Part shown: positions 1 through 5,393 of the stretch, one piece after another
Layout of the letters: the number at the start of each line of letters is the position of its first letter
Numbering within the stretch: the first letter of the stretch is position 1
Source: GYS-P2D sp964414425
Lineage (GTDB): Bacteria > Bacteroidota > Bacteroidia > Chitinophagales > Saprospiraceae
Assembly: GCA_964414425.1 (NCBI GenBank)
Contig: CAYPWL010000075.1
Span: 1 to 6,253, forward strand
Reading direction: 5' to 3'
Length of the DNA: 6,253 bases
Made by a program: the position numbers and the translations under genes
Notes under the pieces: generated by a model
What the model saw: the letters and a program-made list of their open reading frames with translations, nothing else
Databases searched by the model: none
What the model was told of the DNA's origin: nothing

Positions 1-345
1 GTGGACATAAGAAGTATTGTGGCACGAAACGTTATGGAGAAACGCGATGCAAAAGGACACCATAACCAGCTTAAGCTCAAAGAGTATTATACTAAAAGAC
101 TTACTAAGAAGTACGGAAAGTATCCGTTCGTGAAAAATTTGAATTTGAAAGTGGACTTAGAGAATAATATGACCAAAGTGTCTATTAGAATCGGTCCTGA
201 GAAGGGCTCAGAGCTATATGTATCAGCTTCCGATTTCAACGAGAATAAGGCCTCTGAATTAGCAATTAAAAGGATGAATGGACTAATAGAGAAATATAAA
301 GAACAGTACTATCATAAAAAGGGTGCTACTTATAAATCAGAATAA
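1..345 (+). CDS. HPF/RaiA-like ribosome hibernation protein, short form
   Basis: 114 codons from a GTG on the first base of the window to TAA. Residues about 24-108 have the HPF/RaiA (sigma-54 modulation) layout: an amphipathic helix (LKEYYTKRLTKKYGKY), a strand (VKNLNLKVDLE), a strand with KVSIRIGPEKGSELYVSAS, and a final helix ending IEKYKEQYYHKK, matching the family's usual 'AI.lAidklerqlrKYKek' ending. Family members bind the 30S decoding region and idle or dimerise ribosomes in stationary phase or starvation. There is no C-terminal dimerisation domain, so this is a short form. The first ~23 residues are unlike typical HPF. The start is uncertain: there is no upstream sequence, the gene may begin further left, and ATG at 34 is an alternative. 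It overlaps the following USP gene by one base, so the two are probably translationally coupled. Identity is by pattern recognition only. Confidence 0.62.
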   Translation: MDIRSIVARNVMEKRDAKGHHNQLKLKEYYTKRLTKKYGKYPFVKNLNLKVDLENNMTKVSIRIGPEKGSELYVSASDFNENKASELAIKRMNGLIEKYKEQYYHKKGATYKSE

Positions 346-1115
346 TGAAAATAGTAGTATCTATTGATTTTTCGGATTGTTCTGAAATAGCAGTTAAGTC
401 CGCCATAGAAGTATTAGATCAGATTGACTCGACCAAATTAATGTCGATAATACTTGTTCATGCATCTGATCATCAAATCAAATTGACGGATCGAATGAAG
501 ACTTGGTCAAAGAGATTCAACTCTAAGTATATAATAGATCATGTGCAACTTATCCTTCCTCTACATGCAGGTATTCGGCAGTATCTCTATGATAATGATG
601 ATATTGATCTCGTAGTTATGGGTTCTCATGGTATAAGTGGAAAGAATGAATGGTTTATTGGGTCAAATACTCAGAAGGTGCTTCGCAAGAACCGTATAAG
701 CGTACTCGTCGTTAAGAGTATTCTGAAGGTTGAAAGTTTAAAGAAAGCAGCGTTCGTTACATCTGGATCCAAAAGTGATGTTGATAGGTTCTTGAGGTTT
801 ATAAATCTATTTGATATAGATGAGATTCACATGTTGACAATTGATCAGCCTTCATTCTTTAGTGAGCCTTCTCCCATTATGATTAGAGCTCAGGAGCAAT
901 TTGTCGAAGCGGCTCAGAATAGTGAGTTAAAGTGCCATTTCTATCCTGATTACTCGGTAGATGCCGGAGTGAGACATTTTTCTTCAGAATGGGATATAGA
1001 CATAGTTGGTATATCCAATGTTGTTAGAAGACCACTCAAAAGATTTATGCAAGGCAGTAATGTAGAATTGATTGTGAATCACCTAGAAAGACCTGTCATC
1101 TCGATAGATTTTTAG
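345..1115 (+). CDS. Tandem universal stress protein (UspA family)
   Basis: 256 residues, about the length of a two-domain USP. Domain 1 (1-125) opens with the UspA strand MKIVVSIDFSDCSE, with the nucleotide-site Asp at residue 8. It contains a complete ATP-binding motif G-2x-G-9x-G-S (GSHG at 93-96, GS at 106-107), followed by the terminal strand VLVVK. Domain 2 (about 130-256) keeps the fold pattern and the ending RPVISIDF, but its phosphate loop is degenerate: GISN at 222-225 with too long a gap to GS at 237-238. It therefore probably does not bind nucleotide. USPs are cytoplasmic proteins that accumulate during growth arrest, hypoxia and other stresses; their biochemical roles vary. The ATG overlaps the stop of the HPF-like gene (TAATG), which argues for one operon and for this start. 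No good Shine-Dalgarno is present; a GGGTG lies about 20 bases upstream. Confidence 0.88.
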   Translation: MKIVVSIDFSDCSEIAVKSAIEVLDQIDSTKLMSIILVHASDHQIKLTDRMKTWSKRFNSKYIIDHVQLILPLHAGIRQYLYDNDDIDLVVMGSHGISGKNEWFIGSNTQKVLRKNRISVLVVKSILKVESLKKAAFVTSGSKSDVDRFLRFINLFDIDEIHMLTIDQPSFFSEPSPIMIRAQEQFVEAAQNSELKCHFYPDYSVDAGVRHFSSEWDIDIVGISNVVRRPLKRFMQGSNVELIVNHLERPVISIDF

Positions 1116-1134
1116 AGCATTAGCTAATTAGTTT

Positions 1135-1148
1135 ATGACGAAGATCAT
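1135..1148. promoter_or_regulatory. Weak CRP/FNR-type dyad ATGA-N6-TCAT
   Basis: ATGA and TCAT are separated by six bases (CGAAGA), the TGA-N6-TCA geometry of CRP/FNR-family half-sites. It is 67 bases before the small membrane-protein gene. The inner bases do not pair, so it is weaker than the dyads at 3790-3825. It also lies awkwardly close to the only possible -7 box (TAATATTG at 1158-1165, one mismatch to TAnnTTTG), where it would suit a repressor better than an activator. Four-base arms can arise by chance. Confidence 0.25.
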
Positions 1149-1157
1149 GGAGTAGTA

Positions 1158-1189
1158 TAATATTGGTCATATCGTATAGGCCATTATTA
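1158..1189. repeat. Imperfect inverted repeat / possible hairpin
   Basis: TAATATTGG (1158-1166) can pair with CCATTATTA (1181-1189) with one mismatch. One G-T and one C-G pair extend the stem inward, leaving a 10-base loop. It lies in the gap between the USP gene and the small membrane-protein gene. No T-run follows on either strand, so it does not look like an intrinsic terminator. It could be an RNA processing or 5' leader structure, or chance in AT-rich DNA. Confidence 0.3.
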
Positions 1190-1215
1190 GATGAACTTGT
1201 TGAAAAATTAGAATC

Positions 1216-1389
1216 ATGAAATACTTCAACCTAAGGATTGACACATTAATTCTTCGATTTTATTTATTGATGGCAATTGTGCTGATATCAGTGTTTGCTG
1301 GTATTCCATTTATGGCAATATTGGCCCTACCTGTTTTTTTATCAGGAATGTTGGGTGTTACAATCATTAATAGAACTGAAATAAAATAA
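1216..1389 (+). CDS. Small two-helix membrane protein, function unknown
   Basis: 57 codons from ATG to TAA. The N-terminus is basic (MKYFNLRIDT). Two hydrophobic segments follow, about residues 11-28 and 32-51, separated by a Gly-Ile-Pro turn, and there is a short polar tail INRTEIK. This predicts a hairpin inner-membrane protein with no extra domain and no cysteine or histidine for metal or haem binding. I do not recognise a family. The composition and codon use look like real coding sequence rather than noise, and it fills most of what would otherwise be an empty 285-base gap between two genes. It stops 11 bases before the convergent end of the response-regulator gene. It lies in a stress-gene cluster, so a membrane role in stress is possible but is inference only. 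Confidence 0.55.
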   Translation: MKYFNLRIDTLILRFYLLMAIVLISVFAGIPFMAILALPVFLSGMLGVTIINRTEIK

Positions 1390-1400
1390 GTCGGGTCAAG

Positions 1401-2459
1401 TTAGCCTATTAATTCATTGAGTTCGTCTAAGTCGTGCAGCGTTATGGTTCCTTTTTCAATAGATATAAGACCTTCTGACTTGAAATCTGACAAGGTTCTA
1501 ATCAAGGTTTCTTTGGCAGTTCCGGCTGACGAAGCTAAGTCCTCTCGTGATATGGAAATAGTTACAGAATGATCACGATTGGACTTCTTATCTGATGCAA
1601 AAGAGACCAGGGCGCTGGCGACTTTTTTCCTGACGGAATTGTAAGCCATGTCAATGAGCTTACGCTCTGCTTCTTCTGCTCGGTTAGTAAGCATCTTTAT
1701 GAATTGTATGCTGAAATCCCGATTGCTCGTAATCAAAGTTGAAAAGTCCTTTTTAGGAATAAGCCTCAACGTTGTATCCTCCATACAAGCAGCACTTTGT
1801 TTGTATGGAGTTTCTAGCAGCAGTGGTTGATATCCAAAAAATGCACCTTCATTATATACTTGGACGATGAGGTCTTTTCCATAGTCGTTAGTATTATAGA
1901 CTTTGACTTGACCTGAAACGACGAAGAATAACCAATGGGCGGTTTGACCTTCTTCAAATATGATGTCTTTTGTCTTATAATGGCGGATTTCACGATCTAT
2001 AGAGAGATTATCAAATTCTTTCTGAGCTCTGGCTTGTGAGAAAAAAGCATCGATCGAACTCTCATTGTTTTCTTGGTTAACCGAGATTTTTTCGGCCTTG
2101 GCTAACCTCATTTCTATTGCCTCTAAGAGCTCTACATCGTCAAATGGCTTAGTTATATAATCATCAGCACCAAGTCCCATTCCTTTTCTAAAATCGCTCT
2201 TTTCAGCTTTAGCGGTAAGAAAGATCAGTGGTGTATGATTGATTTTTGGATTTTTATTGAGGATCTTAAGAACACCGAAACCATCTAATTCAGGCATCAT
2301 AACATCACATATGATCAAGTCAGGTGTCTCCGAAAGAATCTTGTTTACACCTACCTTACCATTTTCGGCAGATACGACTTCATAGTTTGAGAGCTCAAGA
2401 ATCTCGCATAGATTATCTCGCACTTCATAATTGTCCTCGATTACCAATATTTTTTTCAT
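1401..2459 (-). CDS. Response regulator: receiver + cNMP-fold + Crp/FNR-type HTH
   Basis: 352 residues from the ATG at 2459. Residues 1-122 are a CheY-like receiver with acidic pair E8/D9, phospho-acceptor D52 (IICDVMMPELDG), switch T82 and K104 (ITKPF). Residues about 145-265 are a cNMP-binding-type beta-roll (IIFEEGQTAHWLFFVVSGQV, then EGAFFGYQPLL). The CRP residues that bind cAMP are not kept: the E72 region reads FFGYQP and the R82 position is Gln (KQSA), so cAMP is an unlikely ligand. Residues about 268-285 fit the dimer/hinge helix. Residues about 300-345 are a Crp-type winged helix (ISREDLASSAG, then TAKETLIRTL), with E317 and R321 at the positions that read the TGA core in CRP and FNR. 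There is no FNR-type cysteine cluster. It follows the histidine kinase on the same strand by 104 bases, so the kinase is the likely phospho-donor. An ATG at 2480 is less likely because the codons after it cover the Shine-Dalgarno. Confidence 0.93.
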   Translation of the reverse strand: MKKILVIEDNYEVRDNLCEILELSNYEVVSAENGKVGVNKILSETPDLIICDVMMPELDGFGVLKILNKNPKINHTPLIFLTAKAEKSDFRKGMGLGADDYITKPFDDVELLEAIEMRLAKAEKISVNQENNESSIDAFFSQARAQKEFDNLSIDREIRHYKTKDIIFEEGQTAHWLFFVVSGQVKVYNTNDYGKDLIVQVYNEGAFFGYQPLLLETPYKQSAACMEDTTLRLIPKKDFSTLITSNRDFSIQFIKMLTNRAEEAERKLIDMAYNSVRKKVASALVSFASDKKSNRDHSVTISISREDLASSAGTAKETLIRTLSDFKSEGLISIEKGTITLHDLDELNELIG

Positions 2460-2463
2460 ATAT

Positions 2464-2468
2464 CTCCT
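2464..2468 (-). promoter_or_regulatory. Shine-Dalgarno AGGAG that fixes the regulator's start
   Basis: On the minus strand the sequence before the ATG at 2459 reads ACAGGAGATAT, giving AGGAG four bases before the start codon. It is the only strong Shine-Dalgarno in the window. It supports starting the protein at MKKILVIED rather than seven codons earlier at 2480. Confidence 0.7.
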
Positions 2469-2501
2469 GTAAACCCTCAAGAACTAATATAGCATTCTGA
2501 T

Positions 2502-2526
2502 TAGATTGATGCTTTCTGACAATCTA
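2502..2526. repeat. Inverted repeat ahead of the regulator gene
   Basis: TAGATTG (2502-2508) and CAATCTA (2520-2526) are perfect 7-base inverted arms with an 11-base spacer. They lie 43-67 bases upstream of the response-regulator start, in the gap after the kinase gene. This could be a hairpin in the kinase-regulator mRNA or a dyad operator. No T-run accompanies it. Confidence 0.35.
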
Positions 2527-2543
2527 TAAAATAATCCTTCTTT

Positions 2544-2560
2544 GATATGGTGCTCATATC
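2544..2560. repeat. Inverted repeat just after the kinase stop codon
   Basis: GATATG (2544-2549) and CATATC (2555-2560) are perfect 6-base arms around a 5-base loop, beginning three bases beyond the kinase stop codon on the minus strand. The bases that follow on that strand (AAAGAAGG) are not T-rich, so this is not a standard intrinsic terminator. It may be an mRNA end-protecting or partial attenuation hairpin that lowers regulator expression relative to kinase, or chance. Confidence 0.35.
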
Positions 2561-2563
2561 GAC

Positions 2564-3787
2564 CTAGGTAGGTATACTGACCATAAATGTTGTGCCATCG
2601 GATTCGGTACTCTCGAAACTAATAGTCCCGTCTAACATTTCAACATACCTTTTGACTATACTGAGACCAAGCCCAGTGCCTTGTATATTGATCACATTTG
2701 AGGCTCTAAAGAAACGTGCAAACAGGTGTTTTTGATCATCCTTAGGAATTCCGATGCCATTATCAATTATCCTTATTAGAAGTCGTGATTGATTTTTCTT
2801 AACAACACATCTAACCACACCGTTAGATTTGGAGTATTTGATGGCATTAGAAATCAGATTGAACAATACATTCTTGAGTATTCTTTGATCACTATGTATT
2901 AGGAGTGGACTCTCATAGTCCTTAATAATGGAATGTCCATCTTTTAGCATGCCACTGACCTCAGTGATTACCTCATCGCATAAGTGAGACATATCAAAGC
3001 TATTGGACTGTACCTGAATCTTCCCTTCTTCTATTTTGCTCAGTGATAGAAAATCATTCAGGATACCCGTAAGATTATTAACTGCTGACTTAATACGATC
3101 GACGTGTTTTGCTCTCTTGTCTTGTTGATGGTCGTCAGTATATCTTGAAATAAGATTTACGGATGACAAGATGGTACTTAAGGGAGTTCTAAACTCATGC
3201 GAAGCCATCGAGACGAATCTTGATTTTAAATCATTCAGTTCTTTTTCTTTTACTAAGGCTAGTTCCAATTCCTCCTCTCTTTTCTCAAGGATCTTATTAG
3301 TTTGAAGTAATTGATTCACTGTGTGCTCTATTTCTAAAGTACGTTGTTCTACTTTGCTCTCGAGCGCTTCATTAAGAGCCATCAAATCATTTTCAGCCTT
3401 TTTTACATCTGTGAGATCATGGATGATACCATTAAATATGAGACGGTCATTTAGTACTACCTCACTAACTGCAAGTCTAAAAGGGAAAGTTTGTCCATTT
3501 TTTCTTTTTCCGATTACTTCTCTGCCAATACCAATGATTCTCGGCACTCTAGTGTTGATGTAATTATTGATGTACGTATCATGTTCTGAATGATATGGCT
3601 CAGGCATCAACACATGTATATTCTTCCCTTTCAGTTCATCAATTGCATACCCAAACTGTACTAATGCCGCCCGGTTCATTGACTCGATAATGCCCTTGTC
3701 ATTGATAGTAATTATACCGTCAATAGCTGTGTCGATAATGCCCTGTAATCGACGGGCTAAGTCCAATAAATTTTCTGTTGTAGCCAT
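2564..3787 (-). CDS. FixL-like PAS sensor histidine kinase, soluble
   Basis: 407 residues, with no signal peptide or membrane segment, so cytoplasmic. PAS domain, residues 12-127, strongly resembles the rhizobial FixL haem PAS: MPEPYHSEHDTYINNY and IIGIGREVIGKRKNG. H69 aligns with the haem-ligating His200 and R89 with the O2-contacting Arg220 of Bradyrhizobium FixL, at the same 20-residue spacing; I84, L105 and V107 fit the distal pocket. A coiled-coil signalling helix covers about 130-190. HisKA has the H-box MASHEFRTPLS (phospho-His H197). HATPase_c has the N-box NLISNAIKYS (N310, N314), G1 box DNGIGIP (342-348), F-box LFARFFRA and G2 box GTGLGLS (370-376). All catalytic boxes look intact. 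The ATG at 3787 gives a complete PAS start; there is no Shine-Dalgarno. It lies upstream of the response regulator, its likely partner. Haem binding is inferred: related PAS domains with these motifs are not all proven haem proteins. Confidence 0.94.
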   Translation of the reverse strand: MATTENLLDLARRLQGIIDTAIDGIITINDKGIIESMNRAALVQFGYAIDELKGKNIHVLMPEPYHSEHDTYINNYINTRVPRIIGIGREVIGKRKNGQTFPFRLAVSEVVLNDRLIFNGIIHDLTDVKKAENDLMALNEALESKVEQRTLEIEHTVNQLLQTNKILEKREEELELALVKEKELNDLKSRFVSMASHEFRTPLSTILSSVNLISRYTDDHQQDKRAKHVDRIKSAVNNLTGILNDFLSLSKIEEGKIQVQSNSFDMSHLCDEVITEVSGMLKDGHSIIKDYESPLLIHSDQRILKNVLFNLISNAIKYSKSNGVVRCVVKKNQSRLLIRIIDNGIGIPKDDQKHLFARFFRASNVINIQGTGLGLSIVKRYVEMLDGTISFESTESDGTTFMVSIPT

Positions 3788-3789
3788 AA

Positions 3790-3803
3790 TTGATGATTAT
3801 CAT
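3790..3803. promoter_or_regulatory. FNR/FixK-like dyad TTGAT-N4-ATCAT
   Basis: TTGAT (3790-3794), four bases, ATCAT (3799-3803) matches nine of ten defined bases of the FNR/FixK box TTGAT-N4-ATCAA. It sits three bases from the kinase start codon. Its centre is about 63 bases upstream of the predicted start of CBS-operon transcription and 22 bp (two helical turns) from the next dyad. It may activate the plus-strand operon from a class-I-like position, or repress the kinase. No binding data are available. Confidence 0.5.
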
Positions 3804-3811
3804 ATAGTGCC

Positions 3812-3825
3812 ATGACTTCAGTCAT
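3812..3825. promoter_or_regulatory. Perfect dyad ATGACT-TC-AGTCAT, CRP/FNR geometry
   Basis: A perfect 14-base inverted repeat containing TGA-N6-TCA (written TGAC-N4-GTCA). Its centre at 3818.5 falls about 41.5 bases before the transcription start predicted from the TAnnTTTG box at 3848-3855. That is the standard class II activator position for CRP/FNR proteins. The neighbouring regulator's E317 and R321 are the residues that read this core in CRP and FNR. Assignment to that regulator is inference. Confidence 0.55.
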
Positions 3826-3855
3826 ATTTCCAAGCGAATAAGGCACTTAGATTTG
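3826..3855 (+). promoter_or_regulatory. Bacteroidota-type promoter for the CBS-USP operon
   Basis: TAGATTTG at 3848-3855 is a full match to the Bacteroidota -7 consensus TAnnTTTG. TTTC at 3826-3829 is a one-mismatch -33 element 18 bases upstream, overlapping the edge of the dyad, as expected for an activator-dependent promoter. Transcription would start near 3860, leaving an A/T-rich leader of about 17 bases before the ATG at 3877. Confidence 0.55.
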
Positions 3856-3876
3856 AGATCAAAATAAGTTTTATAA

Positions 3877-4326
3877 ATGAATTTATTAAGTCCAATATCT
3901 GATCTGATGACGACTAATCTGGTAACTATTGCCTCTTGGTATAACATCCAGTCGGTTGATAAGATTTTTCAGATTAACTCATTTCATCATCTACCTGTGG
4001 TAGATAATGACAAGTTGATAGGAATCGTAAGTAAGTCTGATTTAAACCTGTTTAAGCGAGGTTTTTTCAAGAGTAATGAGCAATCTCGTCTGGATCTGCA
4101 CCGATTGAAAAGTTATAGGGTTGCAGATATTATGACAACAGGCGTCGCTACACTAGAACCTGACGATAAGATCAACGTGGCTCTTGATGTTTTCAGCGAG
4201 AATTTATTTCATTCGATCCCTGTAGTCCAAGACGGGGTGTTGCTGGGAATGGTTACCACTTATGACATTATTAAGAGGCTTGCTGATGACAAAGGGGCTG
4301 TCAATAAATATATGAAAGCATGTTAG
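3877..4326 (+). CDS. Two-CBS-domain protein (adenylate-sensing type)
   Basis: 149 residues consisting almost only of a CBS pair (Bateman module). CBS1, residues 6-58, contains HHLPVVDNDKLIGIVSKSDL; CBS2, residues 80-136, contains HSIPVVQDG and LLGMVTTYDIIKRL. Each has the G-h-h-S/T-x-x-D signature (S52-D55 and T127-D130) that binds adenosine ribose and phosphate, so AMP, ADP, ATP or a related nucleotide is the expected ligand. About 20 residues rich in charge (60-80) link the domains. It has no catalytic or membrane part and would act as a free sensor or partner subunit, comparable in architecture to mycobacterial Hrp1 of the DosR regulon. The ATG at 3877 follows a predicted promoter and an AT-rich leader. 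Its last seven bases overlap the next gene, indicating translational coupling. The ligand and partner are unknown. Confidence 0.9.
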   Translation: MNLLSPISDLMTTNLVTIASWYNIQSVDKIFQINSFHHLPVVDNDKLIGIVSKSDLNLFKRGFFKSNEQSRLDLHRLKSYRVADIMTTGVATLEPDDKINVALDVFSENLFHSIPVVQDGVLLGMVTTYDIIKRLADDKGAVNKYMKAC

Positions 4327-5381
4327 ATATCACACTATACGGGAAGCAAACGTCATCATATGCATGGCTCAAATACAACGTGTCAAAAGTAGCCGATAAT
4401 GCTGGACTCGCATTCAGCTTAAAGGAAATAAACGAAGTCGAAATGTTTATTGAGGATCAGATTTACAAAATCCCAGCGATTAGTATTGGCGGCGAACTCA
4501 TAATACAAGGGAATAGTGATCTGAATGAGTACGTATTACTATGCAATAAAAAAATATTACAAGCGGAAAATCAGACGGATATGATTCAAATAGTTGTGCC
4601 AACAGATATGTCTCAGACTGCGGATAATGCACTAGAGTACGCTTTAGAAATTGCCAAGACATTTAATGCAAGTGTGAGGCTGCTACATGTCTATCGCCCA
4701 GTTCCTATAACAGCAAATGGTATTACATATATTGATCCCAATATTGAGGCCAATCAAAAAAAGAAATTTGACGATTACACCCAGTCAATTAATGACAGAT
4801 CACTTGGCGACATCTATATAGAGAATGACTTTGTAGTAGGATTAACTAAGACAGAAATCTTATCGTATGCAAGGAATATACCCAGTGCTATGATAATTAT
4901 GGGAAGTCACGGACAGACAGGGTTATTCAAGAAAATATTCGGATCGGTATCGATTGATATGGTGAAATCATCTGATATCCCTCTTTTCATTATACCTCCA
5001 GATTATAAGTTTAGCGGAGTCCAAAATGTAGCTTTTGCAATTGAGGACAATGAGAGCAATTATCAGCATATGAATAAAGTGTTAAGCTGGGCCGATAAAA
5101 TAGATGCAAAATTGAATTTGGTTCATATTCAAACAGCGGAATCAAAGAAGCCTTCTCAGATCCCTACTATACCTGAGGCGTTCCAAGAGTTGGACATCGG
5201 TCTTGATGTTGTAAAGAGTACGAATATATATGAGGGACTTTTAAATTATTGTAATGAGGTCCAAGCCGATTTGCTGATACTTACCAAAAAGAAGAAAGGA
5301 TTTATTGAGAGCTTATTTAATAAAAGTGCTACTCGAGCTATGGCTATGCATCCTCAAGTACCATTATTAATTATCGAATAA
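4320..5381 (+). CDS. Thioredoxin-fold domain fused to tandem universal stress protein
   Basis: 353 residues in three parts. Residues 1-80 resemble the small thioredoxin/glutaredoxin fold of 'redox-active disulfide protein 2' types: strand DITLYGK, helix, then IYKIPAISIGGELIIQG with the cis-proline P52. The CxxC place reads TSSY (11-14), and the domain's only cysteine is C75, so it cannot do dithiol chemistry. Residues 88-228 are a full USP domain: IQIVVPTDMS (Asp 96), the ATP motif GSHG at 195-198 with GS at 208-209, and the end strand PLFIIPP. Residues about 234-353 are a second USP domain with a degraded loop (LTKKKKGF, then NKSATR) and the ending VPLLIIE. The start overlaps the CBS gene by seven bases and the next USP begins 12 bases after the stop. 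The USP call is secure; the thioredoxin-fold call is moderate. Confidence 0.88.
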   Translation: MLDITLYGKQTSSYAWLKYNVSKVADNAGLAFSLKEINEVEMFIEDQIYKIPAISIGGELIIQGNSDLNEYVLLCNKKILQAENQTDMIQIVVPTDMSQTADNALEYALEIAKTFNASVRLLHVYRPVPITANGITYIDPNIEANQKKKFDDYTQSINDRSLGDIYIENDFVVGLTKTEILSYARNIPSAMIIMGSHGQTGLFKKIFGSVSIDMVKSSDIPLFIIPPDYKFSGVQNVAFAIEDNESNYQHMNKVLSWADKIDAKLNLVHIQTAESKKPSQIPTIPEAFQELDIGLDVVKSTNIYEGLLNYCNEVQADLLILTKKKKGFIESLFNKSATRAMAMHPQVPLLIIE

Positions 5382-5393
5382 CAATAGACTAAA

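Noticed and set aside
1119..1128. Perfect 10-base palindrome ATTAGCTAAT after the first USP
   Set aside because: No loop, no following T-run and AT-rich; too short to call a terminator or operator.
1390..1400. Terminator between the convergent small gene and regulator gene
   Set aside because: Only 11 bases and no stem-loop with a T-run on either strand.
1648..1830. 60-codon plus-strand reading frame
   Set aside because: It lies wholly antisense to the cNMP/HTH part of the regulator gene and has low-complexity Ser/Leu-rich content; a shadow frame.
1401..2459. Fe-S (FNR-type) oxygen sensing by the regulator itself
   Set aside because: The protein has only scattered cysteines (18, 51, 225) and no N-terminal cysteine cluster; sensing is better placed in the kinase PAS domain.
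2460..2480. Seven-codon longer start for the regulator (ATG at 2480)
   Set aside because: The extra codons cover the AGGAG Shine-Dalgarno, and receiver domains normally begin at the MKKILVIED strand.
3321..3563. 80-codon plus-strand reading frame
   Set aside because: Antisense to the PAS-linker part of the kinase gene, with no recognisable domain; a shadow frame.
3852..3863. TTTGA-GA-TCAAA inverted repeat
   Set aside because: The two-base spacing does not fit CRP/FNR geometry, and its left arm is explained by the TAnnTTTG promoter box.
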